A stretch of 64,000 nucleotides of DNA from JAFAYN01 sp963733105 (GCA_963733105.1 CAVTCB010000010.1:124001-188000); one strand, 5' to 3'. Positions 38,310 through 47,862 are shown, numbered from the stretch's first letter. Made by a program: numbers and translations. Notes: a model not told the origin generated them from the sequence alone.

Positions 38310-41300
38310 TCAGAATGAAACGATGCCACCACGGCTCCGTGTTGGAAGGTCACATCGCTCGAATGCGATACCGGCACCTCTGCATTTACGGGCGATGTAG
38401 TCCGCTTCGGCCGTATCGTGAGTGGAAACGACAACCTGGTAGTTCGCTTCCTTGACCAAGCTGTTGAGCAGGTCGATGAAGGCACTCGCATGGATCACGT
38501 CGTTGTGCTGTAACGGATCATCCATGAGCAGGGCTGGCCACCTCGACCAGGGAAACGAGGTGCTGGCGGCGAGGAGTGCACTTACGCTGAGGGCAGACAG
38601 CTGTCCCTCACTGAAGAACAAGTTCGGGTTCATGTCCACCGATTCCGCGGTGCCATCGCTCGTGCGCCGTACAAAGCCGGCCTTGAACTCCGGCCGGTTC
38701 GAGTGGTGCTCTGCGCGGTAGGCAAGCGATCCATCGCCCCGCGTCATCAGTACGTCAGCGAACTCCGCGATCACCGCAGTCAGTGGTTGCAGCACACTCG
38801 ATGCATACTGGTCGGCTTCGACCTGGAGTTGAGCGACGACCTCGTCCACCTGCTGCTTCGCCCGGACCGCACGATCAAGGGCGTCGTCGGCTTCGCTCGC
38901 ACGTTGCTGTAGTGCCTCGGTTACGCCGCCCTCGTCATCAACACCTAAATCGGCTTGGAATTGCGCCACTTTCCGTTCGCATTCGGCGAGCTCTTCGTCT
39001 TCACCCCATGCGCGGTAGCCAGTCACCGCAGTCTCCAGAAGCTCAACCGCTTGGGCAAGCGCGAGTTCCTGTTGCTGCAACCGATCCTGTTCGCGGCGGA
39101 GAGCGGCCGGCTCCGGCTCCCCCACCATTCCTGCGGCCGTCCAGGCAGCCACAAGTTCACGCTGATGAGATGCGAGTTCGAGCAGCCGCGAACGATGGCC
39201 GTCGCGCAACCGCAGGAGTTCAGCGCACTCACGACGAGTAGCCTCCACCTGCTCGCGTTGCTGTGCCACATGGGTCATCTGCGCGTCTATCGCGGTCTTG
39301 GCTGCTGCTGCGCTGCTCGCCGCTTCCTTGCGGATACGTTCGAACGCCTCGCTCAAGCCAGACTCTGACGACCACACGCTGGAGTGCTGCTCAAGCGTCG
39401 CCTTCGACTGCTCGACCGTGCTTGTAAGAAAGGCCCGCTCGGCTCGGAGATGATCGGTTCTGGTGTGGAGTGCACGTCGAGTCGCCTCGTTGCTTGTGCT
39501 CTCGGCGCGCAGTTCGTCCAGCCCTGGAGATTGCTCGTTCTCAGAGTCCAGAAGGTTCAGCTCAGCCTCGGTTGCGCCGATGAGCGCATCAAGGTCTGCC
39601 GACGACGACAGCGAGCGACCTTCGGCAAGTTCCGTCAGTTGTTGATGTAGAATGGACCACTGTGCTCGCATGCCTTCGAGCGTGGACTGCCGCCCTGTGA
39701 GAACTGCTTCACGGGAGTCAAGCTCGAGGTACTGCTGAGTCACTCCGTTGAGAGAGACCCGGAGCCTGGCTAACTGCTCGCCGAGTTCCTCAGCACCATC
39801 TTTGCGGGAAAGGTCCGCCGCCCCGCGAACCGCAGCAACGAGCTCTCCAATTGCGAATTGGGTTGAGCAGACGGGGCACGCGGTGTCAGATTCCCGCAAC
39901 AGACTCGCAATCTGGGTTACGGCCGCGGCGATTGCCCCATTCCTCTGGTCGGCGGCCGCAAGCTGCTCCGTGACCGAATCCGTCGCCAGGACGAGTTCTT
40001 GTTCCTGGCGACGGAGCGCGGACTTCTGGCTCCCCAACTCACGCAGTGCGTCGCGGGATGCAGTCAACTCCAGCTCGATCGTATCGAGCTGGATTGCCTC
40101 GAGTTCCTGCATCAGCGGCCTTGCTGCTCGAAGGCGGACAATACCTTCGCCGAGTGACTGGCGGCGGTGCGCACGTTGTTCAGCTCTGATCGTGAGCTCG
40201 ACCAGCTCAACGCCTCGTGCTTCCAGGGCCACAGCTTCTTCTTCTACGCGCGCGAGATCTTCCTCCGCCGTGCTCAGGCGTGCGAGAGCGTTCTGCAGCG
40301 TCTCAGACGCCTCTGAGACGCGCGAGAGCGAGAGCACTGCACCCTCTGCGGTCCTAGCTGCCTCCTTCACCCGGTCCAACTCCACAAGCGTAGCGCTTAG
40401 TGACTGCTCTTCGTGTCGCTCGGCCTCGGCTGCGAGAGCGTAGTCGGCATCCGCCTGTGCTTCTAACTCCGTCATCGATCTGGAGTCGGAGCGAGACGCT
40501 TCCATCGCCTCTGAGAGGGCGGCCATCGCCGCGTTGCGCCGCTGATCGGCTGTGTAGCTCTGCTCTGCCTCTACCAGTAGAGTGTTGGTCTGCCCCAGCG
40601 CTACCTCGGCCGAGACACCTTTCTCGACGAAACTGTGCGCCATGCCGTGCGGAGCCGTCTGGATCATGCGAGCGACTGCGTCGCACATTTCCAAGACAGC
40701 CGCAGGAGGGACAGCTCTGGACGCGAGTGAAAGTTGGCGAAGGCGACTGGTCCTCTGGATCAGCAGATCCCATTCGGAGAGAGCCTGCCGTGCTATTTCC
40801 AGGTTACTCGTAGCCTGCTTGATGTAACGGGTGAAGGCCTGGCGCGTCGCATTACCACCGATGCGGTCCTGGATGTGGTTGATTTGATCAACACCAGCAG
40901 GGCCCCTGAGCGCCTCCCATTGCTCCTTCGCCTTCTTCACGGAGAATCGCTGGGCAGCCGACTGCCCGAGGAAGTGCGTGATCGAGAGGTAACGCGCGAG
41001 GTCGCTGACCTCCGGCCATGATGCTTGCTTGAGCCGGTGCGCAACTTGGCTGGCCTCCGGCGCCAACCCAAGCCCCCGGTCGATCGGTTCAAGACCCGTG
41101 AAGTAGAGGCTGACGCGGTGGGAACCCTTCGGCGCGCCGAACCGGGTCAGGTGTTGTGGCTTCTTCGCTGCGGCGGGGCCTAGATACGGAGAGAAGCGAC
41201 TGATTGTGCCCGTGAGGCACCACTCGATTCCGTCGAAGAGCGTTGTCTTGCCGAGTCCATTTGGCCCACAGATCAGTGTGATCCCAGGGCCATCGGGAAG

Positions 41301-41384
41301 GGTGAGCGTGAAGCTGTCCCCATAGGCACGAAAGTTCGAGAGCTCGACCTTTCGGAGATAGATGCTCGGTGACGAACTGCTCAT
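38310..41384 (-). CDS. Rad50/SMC-like AAA ATPase of a three-gene island operon
   Basis: 1,024 aa. The N-terminal ABC half has FRAYGDSFTLTL, Walker A CGPNGLGKTTLFDGIEWC and a Q-loop region. Long coiled coils span about 230-520 and 580-830, with a CxxC zinc-hook-like apex CPVCSTQFAIG near residue 535. The C-terminal half has the signature FFSEGQLSALSVSALLA, Walker B ALLMDDPLQHND, and an H-loop STHD. This is the layout of Rad50/SbcC and of ABC ATPases in three-component conflict systems. It would clamp DNA or nucleoprotein and control its partners by ATP binding. Start overlaps the 216-aa gene (ATGA). Base composition is well below the flanking genome. Confidence 0.9.
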   Translation of the reverse strand: MSSSSPSIYLRKVELSNFRAYGDSFTLTLPDGPGITLICGPNGLGKTTLFDGIEWCLTGTISRFSPYLGPAAAKKPQHLTRFGAPKGSHRVSLYFTGLEPIDRGLGLAPEASQVAHRLKQASWPEVSDLARYLSITHFLGQSAAQRFSVKKAKEQWEALRGPAGVDQINHIQDRIGGNATRQAFTRYIKQATSNLEIARQALSEWDLLIQRTSRLRQLSLASRAVPPAAVLEMCDAVARMIQTAPHGMAHSFVEKGVSAEVALGQTNTLLVEAEQSYTADQRRNAAMAALSEAMEASRSDSRSMTELEAQADADYALAAEAERHEEQSLSATLVELDRVKEAARTAEGAVLSLSRVSEASETLQNALARLSTAEEDLARVEEEAVALEARGVELVELTIRAEQRAHRRQSLGEGIVRLRAARPLMQELEAIQLDTIELELTASRDALRELGSQKSALRRQEQELVLATDSVTEQLAAADQRNGAIAAAVTQIASLLRESDTACPVCSTQFAIGELVAAVRGAADLSRKDGAEELGEQLARLRVSLNGVTQQYLELDSREAVLTGRQSTLEGMRAQWSILHQQLTELAEGRSLSSSADLDALIGATEAELNLLDSENEQSPGLDELRAESTSNEATRRALHTRTDHLRAERAFLTSTVEQSKATLEQHSSVWSSESGLSEAFERIRKEAASSAAAAKTAIDAQMTHVAQQREQVEATRRECAELLRLRDGHRSRLLELASHQRELVAAWTAAGMVGEPEPAALRREQDRLQQQELALAQAVELLETAVTGYRAWGEDEELAECERKVAQFQADLGVDDEGGVTEALQQRASEADDALDRAVRAKQQVDEVVAQLQVEADQYASSVLQPLTAVIAEFADVLMTRGDGSLAYRAEHHSNRPEFKAGFVRRTSDGTAESVDMNPNLFFSEGQLSALSVSALLAASTSFPWSRWPALLMDDPLQHNDVIHASAFIDLLNSLVKEANYQVVVSTHDTAEADYIARKCRGAGIAFERCDLPTRSRGGIVSF

Positions 41385-42031
41385 TCTAGAGTCTCGACAA
41401 TCCGCGCTACAAGCACGTCGGGGTCCAGTGCGTCATCCTCCAAGATCTCACGCCATCCGGGTGGAAGAACGATCGAACTCATCTGGTCCAAGCGAGGAAC
41501 GGACTGTCTCGTTCGGCCAGCCCATGGACGAGCCAGGAACGTGCGCCGCAGAAAGATCTGGGCAGACGCCAGGGTAGGATCGGTGTCCGGTAGCCAGACC
41601 AGTTTCCGACAGACGCGGTCGTCAGCCTGGATGCTCTCGGCCAGGTCCATCCATTCGTCGCTGCCATCGCTGCCACAAGGCCCGACGAGGAAGAGCTGAA
41701 GATTCTGAGCGTCCATGCCAAGCCACGAACGTGCAATCGTAGCCTGGTTGCGAAACCGCCGTAGCACGTCTCCTACGGTATTCCCTTCAGGCGGTGTATC
41801 AAGTTCGCCCACCAGAACGGGTACCCTGTCGAAGAGAGCCGCGCTCACACGGTTCGGCAAGTCGTGTTGGGAGCGAGCCACGGTCACCACATTGTCCACA
41901 CCTGCCAGCATCTCCAAGTTGAGCAGCGTTCCAGTAAGCGCGGGCGGCGCCTCCTCGACCACTGCTCCTAGACCTCGCGCGGCTTCCTGAAGAAGCTGGA
42001 ACATCGACCCGTCGGCAACGTTCGTTCGCAT
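41381..42031 (-). CDS. Middle component of the ATPase-flavoprotein operon
   Basis: 216 aa, soluble, alpha/beta in look, no catalytic motif that I recognise. Segments VVTVARSQHDLPNRVSA, LQLFLVGPCGSDGSDEWMD and DDRVCRKLVWLPD resemble the small middle-component proteins encoded between effector and ATPase genes in three-component ABC (ABC-3C) systems; I recall this by general pattern, so it needs a profile search. It sits 9 bases after the flavoprotein gene and overlaps the ATPase gene by 4, so expression is coupled. Proposed role: adaptor between the two. Confidence 0.75.
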   Translation of the reverse strand: MRTNVADGSMFQLLQEAARGLGAVVEEAPPALTGTLLNLEMLAGVDNVVTVARSQHDLPNRVSAALFDRVPVLVGELDTPPEGNTVGDVLRRFRNQATIARSWLGMDAQNLQLFLVGPCGSDGSDEWMDLAESIQADDRVCRKLVWLPDTDPTLASAQIFLRRTFLARPWAGRTRQSVPRLDQMSSIVLPPGWREILEDDALDPDVLVARIVETLE

Positions 42032-42040
42032 TCTTGAAAG

Positions 42041-44455
42041 CTATTCGAGGTAAGCCGCCGATGCGGTTGCTCTGTCCCGGACCAGCCGTGCGATATACTT
42101 CCTGACGGACTCTTGGCCCTCTTCCAGAGCTTTCCGGAAGGCGTAATCACATCCGACAATGATCGGTTGCTCACCGGGAGAGACATCGTTGATGCGCAAC
42201 CTTTCCGGCTCGACTTTATCCAGCCGCATCAACTCTGCGCGTAGATGCTCGGCTGCTGCGGAGAGTTCCGAGAGGAGTACGAACGTGGTCGTCCAAGGGT
42301 GCGAGATGATCTCTGGCCCGAGATCTCTGCCGTCCAGCCAAGAGACGCCAGAAGCGTGAGCCGTCATCTTCCCGCCAATCAGATTGCCGGGGAAGGAATC
42401 ACTTGGTGAGACCTGTTCCTCGAGTACCAGAGAGACTGCAAGTGCTAAGATGGCGGAGCGCACCTGCAGGGTCATGCTCCTCGGCCCAACGTGTACAAGC
42501 GCCGCTAGATTCATCTCTGCGTTGTCTTCGATCGAGGCAAGCAGGAGGAGGAACCGTCTGCGCGTCGACACACTGCCTTCCAGTTGACGGTACCAGATCT
42601 GCCAGAGAGACCAGATCTGGCTCCGGAGCCTCGCCTCGATGGGCCATCCGATCTCAAACGTCGGGTGTGGTTGCAGGCACCGCCTCAGCATCTCATTTAG
42701 ACGGCTGATGACCTCGACGTCCAGCACCGCGTGGATTTGGCCGCTGAGTGCTTCGGGAGTCATCTCCTCAGCAATCGGTAGATCGCCAACCGGCTGTCCA
42801 GGGCGTCGGAAGACGAAGTGGGCCTCAGTGTGCGGTCCAGGGCGCGCTCGTCCAGTGTAAGCCTTAAATACGTCGACCCAACCATGTGAATCTGGCGAGT
42901 ACAAATCGTACTGTTTGCAGTGAGTGGCCAGACGGGCAATGGCGGTCGCCAATGGACCTGCGTCACCCGACGGTATATCGCAGATGATCTCTACTCGTGG
43001 TGCATTGTTTCTCCAGAACTTGGCTGCATCCGCGACAGCCACGCTCGACTGCCATATGCACACCCTCGGTGATGGCATCGCGAGCCGCACGGTCAACGCA
43101 CCCGTAGGCTCGGGCTGAGGGTCTGGCTGCACCATCTGCACGGTTGTGCGATGCTTCTCGAACCGCGCGCTGGCCAGCGGTTCGAGGTCTGGGGTAGCAG
43201 GACGGTACCCGGAGGGAGTGCTCGCGTGCAGCTCACGCCATGCGGCCGCATGCTCTCTGAACGGTTCTAGATTCTCCTCCTTCTCCACTCCAAAGCGCAA
43301 GAATCTGTAGGAGGGGGAGAACTTGAATCCATCGCTGAAGATTACTTCGGGATCGAAGGCACTTCCAATGATGTCCGTGCCTGTAATTACCGTGATTCGA
43401 TCCCGCTCCTGCCTCTGGTCGGCTTCGATTACGAGGCACGCACCCAGGCGGTTCAGAACGGCAGTGTCCCGCCGAAACAGATGAGGTTCCCGGGTATGGA
43501 GAACGATACGTACGTCAGATCGCAGCTTCTCCGCGATGTCAAGGAGCATGCCGACCGGGAGGCTGTCGAGCACTCGATCTCGGTAGGTCGCATAGATATC
43601 TGGAACGGACGTGGCGTTCCAGATCTCGTGCTCGATCTCGAGGAGCCGCTCGGTAACCGGACCAATGCCAGGATAGTGGGTAATGAACTGACACAGATCC
43701 TGATGGCTCCAAGTCCGAAGCGCCAGCGTCAAGAAGTCTACGAGTCCGCCGTCGCCGTTCCCAGAGACCAGGATCCTGCTCTCGGCGTCGGCTGTACGAA
43801 TGGACGCCGCCTGGGGCATCGGGGCCCAATACGAGAAAGTTCGATCAGTTAGATCCCGTTCGTACCCGAAGCCAGTGCTGAGAATCACCGTATCGTAGAG
43901 ATCGTCGACCCCGTTTGGATCGCGTGTAGTGAAAACACGACATCCAAGTTGAGCATACGGTCGCACACCAGTTACCTTACGGCCATAATGGACCTGAAGT
44001 GCTCGGTGCTTATCCTTGATCGCGGCGAACTGCTGACGGAGATTCTCGGCGACGTTGCCCGCCACCTCAGCACTCCAATCAAGGATGGGCAGACCCGCAT
44101 TGAGCCGTAGTGCACCGGCTTCAGGCCAGTCGTAGATGTGTGGATGCAGGTAGCGGTGTGTACTTCCGATCTGTAAGTGGAGTAGCTCGTCTTTCGCTTC
44201 GTACAAATCGATGGCCTGGAGACCGGGCATCTCCAAGGCAAATGCTGCCGCAGCCGTAATCCCTGCTGCCCCACCACCGATGATGGCTACACGCCCGCTA
44301 GGACGGACTCTCCCCGATGCGATGATTGCATCGACGAGGTTGAGAGCACGGACTTGCTGAGCGTAGAGCGTTACTCGTGATTCGAAGCATCCCAGGAAGA
44401 AGATACCGTCCGTGTTGGGTACCCTCGAAGCGGCAATGATGTCATCCCTGGTCAT
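42041..44455 (-). CDS. FAD/NAD(P)-binding flavoprotein with a long unknown C-terminal region
   Basis: 804 aa from ATG 44455 (TTG 44470 would add 5). Residues about 55-90 hold a dinucleotide-binding Rossmann motif GRVAIIGGGAAGITAAAA ending in the acidic IDLYEAKDE that holds ribose. VILSTGFGYERDLT is the second FAD-contact motif. Thus residues 1-400 look like an FAD-dependent oxidoreductase or monooxygenase. Residues about 430-804 are mainly helical, with no family recognised. It leads the three-gene operon, in the place where the effector normally sits. I would guess it makes or consumes a redox signal upon ATPase activation; that is inference. Confidence 0.8.
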   Translation of the reverse strand: MTRDDIIAASRVPNTDGIFFLGCFESRVTLYAQQVRALNLVDAIIASGRVRPSGRVAIIGGGAAGITAAAAFALEMPGLQAIDLYEAKDELLHLQIGSTHRYLHPHIYDWPEAGALRLNAGLPILDWSAEVAGNVAENLRQQFAAIKDKHRALQVHYGRKVTGVRPYAQLGCRVFTTRDPNGVDDLYDTVILSTGFGYERDLTDRTFSYWAPMPQAASIRTADAESRILVSGNGDGGLVDFLTLALRTWSHQDLCQFITHYPGIGPVTERLLEIEHEIWNATSVPDIYATYRDRVLDSLPVGMLLDIAEKLRSDVRIVLHTREPHLFRRDTAVLNRLGACLVIEADQRQERDRITVITGTDIIGSAFDPEVIFSDGFKFSPSYRFLRFGVEKEENLEPFREHAAAWRELHASTPSGYRPATPDLEPLASARFEKHRTTVQMVQPDPQPEPTGALTVRLAMPSPRVCIWQSSVAVADAAKFWRNNAPRVEIICDIPSGDAGPLATAIARLATHCKQYDLYSPDSHGWVDVFKAYTGRARPGPHTEAHFVFRRPGQPVGDLPIAEEMTPEALSGQIHAVLDVEVISRLNEMLRRCLQPHPTFEIGWPIEARLRSQIWSLWQIWYRQLEGSVSTRRRFLLLLASIEDNAEMNLAALVHVGPRSMTLQVRSAILALAVSLVLEEQVSPSDSFPGNLIGGKMTAHASGVSWLDGRDLGPEIISHPWTTTFVLLSELSAAAEHLRAELMRLDKVEPERLRINDVSPGEQPIIVGCDYAFRKALEEGQESVRKYIARLVRDRATASAAYLE

Positions 44456-45368
44456 GGATATACAGCGCAAGTTCCAATCCTGCGGCCGCCATCAAAGCGG
44501 ATCGAATGTTTCAATGCGCGACCGTCCTGTTCTCACGCGCGTAAATGCTGATGGATCAGGCAGTACCTCGTAGCTGAACTGCTAAACGGATCTCACAAAT
44601 TACAAACCCTTGCTGCGAAACAACAGGGGTGCTCGCTTCCGGGCTAGAGTGCGGCAAAGAGAGTCGAGCTGTGGATGGGCGAGGGGGTCTACAAGCAGGA
44701 CCAGTTTTCTCTAAACCTAACAAAATGTGCCAGATCGGCGTTCAAGGCTGCTGAGTAGAAGGTGCTCGAGCTCCTGGGCCTCTTGGAACAGCGCGCGGTC
44801 GGCTCCCTTGCGGCTGAATCGCCTGGCAAGGAGGGTCGGCTCGCTTTTCGGGGTGACGGAGAAGCTGGCGGGGGCGCTCGCCCTCGACTTGCTCAGCGAG
44901 GCGTTGGCGGAGCGGCTAGGAGGTACTCCGTGAGCGGTTCGGCGCCCTGCAGCGAGCGCCGGTGAAGACGGGTGAAGACGCTGGCGCGGCCACCCTGCAG
45001 ACCCCGGAGCGGGATCGTGCCGCCTACGTCTGGGCGGTGGAACTCATCTATGAGTGCGCGGCGAACCGCGGAGCCGCCAAAGCGCTCGTCGACCGTATTA
45101 CGGTTCGCCTGGCCGGGACGGACGCCGCCAGGACACTGGAGAAACGGGTTTGACGGGATGAGCCTCGCCGGCTACAGGACGACGACGCCGGTTGACGGGG
45201 AGCCACAGCACCGGGCATGAACAGCCGGCGCCAACTCTCCGACACACTTCTCAATTGTGCCGAGGTCCCCCGCGGAATTGTGCCGCGGTCCCACGCACAC
45301 GCGTGCACACCGAGCGTGGCTCCCTGGGCCGCCCGCTCATCCGGCTGAGGTGTACCCCCTCCTGGCGT
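44456..45368. other. Degraded region at the right side of the island
   Basis: No intact gene. Open stretches (for example 44962-45153, reading YVWAVELIYECAANRGAAKALVDR) have broken starts or stops and could be relics of a recombinase or of the island's own mobility genes. A run of ORF 44680 to 44757 stops at TAG within coding-like sequence. GC rises from left to right, so it is a patchwork. Confidence 0.55.
45253..45292 (+). repeat. Direct repeat, 17 bases twice
   Basis: AATTGTGCCGAGGTCCC (45253-45269) and AATTGTGCCGCGGTCCC (45276-45292), 16 of 17 identical, six bases between. An inverted 9-base relative, GGGACCGCG, lies at 45518-45526 beyond the recombinase fragment. Such repeats are typical of transposon ends or recombinase binding sites. 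Confidence 0.6.
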
Positions 45369-45506
45369 CATGCACCGCTGCACCTGTCGAGGGAGCAAGC
45401 CGAGCAGCTGCGTGCGCGCGTGGCTGCCGGAGAGCCGAAGACAGCGGTGGCGCGTGCGTTCGGCATAAGCCGTGAGACCCTCTACCGGGACCTGGAAAAG
45501 AGCTGA
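45369..45506 (+). pseudogene. C-terminal fragment of a serine recombinase (resolvase)
   Basis: Reads HLSREQAEQLRARVAAGEPKTAVARAFGISRETLYRDLEKS and stop: the helix-turn-helix that ends Tn3/Hin-type resolvases. The catalytic N-terminal domain with its serine is missing. It marks a lost mobile element beside the IS3 fragment. Confidence 0.8.
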
Positions 45507-45532
45507 CGAACAAATTCGGGACCGCGTGGACC

Positions 45533-45900
45533 TCATCTCATCAGAGCGAGGCTGAACTCGCCCCGATGTGCCTGGATCGTGGCGTACCTCACGCGACTCC
45601 CTCGCGAAGTATGCCGCCGCTTTTTTCAAGAATGCGTTCTCTTACCTGGCCTGCTCCAGCTCACGTCGTAGGCGCCGGATCTCCTCCTCGGCGGCCGAGG
45701 CATTGCCGTTGCCGGGAACGCCTCCGAGGCAGGGCGACCCCTCCAGTTGCGCCTTCCACCGCGTGAGCAGATTGTCATTGATGCCCAACTCGCGCGCCAC
45801 CTGTGCCTTCGATCTCCCTCTCTCATCCAGGAGCCGAACGGCCTCCACTTTGTACTCGCGTGTGTACTGCCTTTGTTTATCTCCCATGGATCACCTCCGG
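45533..45900 (-). mobile_element. IS3-family insertion sequence fragment
   Basis: Contains orfA (to 45642), an in-frame TAA where the OrfA leucine-zipper end continues (ENAFLKKAAAYFARES follows), and in the next frame the first residues of OrfB (YATIQAHRGEFSLALM), ending in a stop near 45538. So the element is cut off at the start of its transposase catalytic gene. Exact ends cannot be placed. Confidence 0.8.
45642..45887 (-). CDS. IS3-family transposase OrfA (truncated)
   Basis: 81 residues: MGDKQRQYTREYKVEAVRLL opens a typical IS3 helix-turn-helix (KAQVARELGINDNLLTRWK) and ends in a leucine-zipper-like EEEIRRLRRELEQAR. Intact family members run about 100 aa; the missing part follows in the same frame past a TAA. 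ATG 45887 has GGAGGTG upstream. OrfA binds the element ends; here it cannot transpose because OrfB is lost. Confidence 0.85.
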   Translation of the reverse strand: MGDKQRQYTREYKVEAVRLLDERGRSKAQVARELGINDNLLTRWKAQLEGSPCLGGVPGNGNASAAEEEIRRLRRELEQAR

Positions 45901-46596
45901 CACAGGGATACACCCCGTGCTTATTTGGGTGTCCGCTGCCGGGAGGGAAGTCCACTCCTCGCTGAACCCCGGCTGTCTCCGGCACGCCTCCACTTCCGCG
46001 TCCCGCGCGTCCAAGCGCCGTCGCTGCGTCCACGCCCCAAGCGGGAGCCGCAGCACGAGCACCGCGAGGCCGAGGAGCGGCGTCCAGGCGCTCGTCCCGA
46101 GAGCCGCCACCAGGGAGACCGCGGCCACTCCGCTGAGGACGGCGTCGAGCAGCAACCGATCCGTACGAGCCCCATGCACCGCCCGGCTCGTGGCCGCGAT
46201 CGTGTGGCGCGTGGGCGTGAGCAGTCGCTGCTCGGCCGCCAAGTCGCTGGCGGCAGGCAGGGTGGCCAGCATCCCTTCCGTGGTCTCCTTCGGCAGCGAG
46301 GGATTCGCCCGGAGAGCGTCGCGGAGCGCGGCGATCTCAAGGTCACCCGTCTCCCAGCTCGCGAGCAGACCGGACCGCCACTGGTTCAGCAGCTTCGCAT
46401 CCGCGAAGAAGAAGAGTCCGCAGACCGGGACCAGGAAGAGGATCCCGGCCAGACCCGACGGAGAATGGGCCGCCAGCGCCCAGGCGATCGACGCGGCGCC
46501 GACCAGCACCACCGTGACCACCTGGTTGCGGAAGTACCTGGCCCGCCGCTCGATCACCCGCGCGGTCCGATCAATGGCGATGCGGTATGCGGACAC
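45877..46596 (-). CDS. Hypothetical membrane protein, C-terminus probably altered by IS insertion
   Basis: 239 aa. Hydrophobic segments: VVTVVLVGAASIAWAL, GLAGILFLVPVCGLFFFADA, LLLDAVLSGVAAVSLVAAL and TPLLGLAVLVLRLPLGAW, i.e. two hairpins with a cytoplasmic-type helical stretch between them. The last 15 residues (ISTGCIPVPEVIHGR) run into the IS3 leader, so the native end is probably lost. No family recognised. It has the surrounding genomic GC content, so lies outside the foreign island. Confidence 0.65.
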   Translation of the reverse strand: MSAYRIAIDRTARVIERRARYFRNQVVTVVLVGAASIAWALAAHSPSGLAGILFLVPVCGLFFFADAKLLNQWRSGLLASWETGDLEIAALRDALRANPSLPKETTEGMLATLPAASDLAAEQRLLTPTRHTIAATSRAVHGARTDRLLLDAVLSGVAAVSLVAALGTSAWTPLLGLAVLVLRLPLGAWTQRRRLDARDAEVEACRRQPGFSEEWTSLPAADTQISTGCIPVPEVIHGR

Positions 46597-46640
46597 GGTG
46601 ACGGGTCGGGAGGATCGAGGAGGAGAGTACAGGCGTTCGC

Positions 46641-47807
46641 CTATGCGCGCATGCTCTCGGAGCGGCGCAGCCTGTGGACCGAAGCGACCACCTTGCCGAG
46701 GGCATAGTCGATCTCGTCCTGCGTGGTGAAGCGGCCCAGGCTAAAGCGGACGCAGGAGTAGGCGTCCTCGTCGCTCAGGCCGATGGCCTTCAGCACGTGG
46801 CTGGGGCCGCTCCGGCCGCTGGAGCACGCGGAGCGGGTGGACACGGCGACGTCGTGCATGTCGCGGATCAGGACGCGTGCGTCGATCCCCCGGAACCCGA
46901 CGCTGCTCGTGTTGCAGAGCCGGTTCGAACGGTCACCGTTGATCCACGTCCCCGTCACCTGGGAGAGGATTCCGTCCTCCAGGCGATCGCGCAGGGTCCG
47001 CATGCGCCGCACGTCGTCGTCCAGGCATTCCTCGACCAGCCGGCACGCCTCGCCGAGGCCGACGATGCCCGGGACGTTGAGCGTGCCGCCGCGCATGCCG
47101 CGCTCCTGCCCTCCTCCCAGGATCAGGGGCTCGACCGGGCCCCCCGGGCCGGACGGACGGGCCACCAGCGCGCCGGCCCCCTTGGGCCCGTAGACCTTGT
47201 GCGACGACACCGTGGCAAAGTCGACGCCCCAGGCGCGGAGATCCAGCGGGACCCTGCCCACGGCCTGCGTGGTGTCGCACAGGAAGATCCCCTGCGCCGC
47301 GTGCACGGCGTCCGCGATCTCGCGCACCGGGTGCAGGGTGCCGGTCTCGTTGTTCGCCGCCATCAGCGTCACCAGGGCACCCGGGGCCGCGGCGAGCGAC
47401 GCGCCGAGCCGGGCGAGGTCTATGTGGCCGACGTCGTCCACGGGGAGGACCTCCAGCCCGACCCCCGTGCGCTCGCACAGGTAGCGGCACGGCGCGAGGA
47501 CGGCGTCGTGCTCCGTCGCGCAGGTGACGATCTTCTTGCGCGCCCAGCCGTCGAAGCCGACGTATCCGCGGATCACGGTGTTCAGGGCCTCGGTCGCGCT
47601 GCCGACGAACACGACCTCCGCCGGAGCAACGTTCGCGACCTCGCCCAGAGCCAGGCGCGCCTCCTCCACCGCCCCGGACGCGTCCCAGCCCCAGCGGTGC
47701 TCGCGGCTGGAAGCATTGCCGAACCGTTCTGCCAACCACGGCTCCATCGCATACCGCGCCCGGGGATCGAGTGATGTGGTCGCGTTGTGGTCGAGGTAGA
47801 CCGGCAT
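46641..47807 (-). CDS. Cysteine desulfurase, NifS/IscS/DndA type
   Basis: 388 aa PLP enzyme that takes sulfur from L-cysteine onto an active-site Cys. Motifs: N-terminal VYLDHNATTSLDP, TEHDAVLAPC, AANNETGTLHPV, the PLP lysine in SSHKVYGPKGAG, and the catalytic Cys loop STRSACSSGRSG. ATG 47807 gives the canonical N-terminus. No iscU, iscA or dnd genes are beside it. It follows the RHS toxin immunity genes on the same strand, 55 bases away. Confidence 0.92.
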   Translation of the reverse strand: MPVYLDHNATTSLDPRARYAMEPWLAERFGNASSREHRWGWDASGAVEEARLALGEVANVAPAEVVFVGSATEALNTVIRGYVGFDGWARKKIVTCATEHDAVLAPCRYLCERTGVGLEVLPVDDVGHIDLARLGASLAAAPGALVTLMAANNETGTLHPVREIADAVHAAQGIFLCDTTQAVGRVPLDLRAWGVDFATVSSHKVYGPKGAGALVARPSGPGGPVEPLILGGGQERGMRGGTLNVPGIVGLGEACRLVEECLDDDVRRMRTLRDRLEDGILSQVTGTWINGDRSNRLCNTSSVGFRGIDARVLIRDMHDVAVSTRSACSSGRSGPSHVLKAIGLSDEDAYSCVRFSLGRFTTQDEIDYALGKVVASVHRLRRSESMRA

Positions 47808-47862
47808 GGCGAAGCACCCTGAGTCGGCTGAAGACGTGACGAGCGCTACGGCGCGTGCAGTC

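Noticed and set aside
38019..44455. Known defence systems such as SbcCD, Lamassu or Wadjet
   Set aside because: No SbcD nuclease, LmuA/LmuC-like effector or JetABD set is present; the partners are a flavoprotein and a small unknown protein.
46641..47807. DNA phosphorothioation (dnd) cluster based on the desulfurase
   Set aside because: No dndB, C, D or E genes lie in the window; the neighbours are toxin immunity genes.
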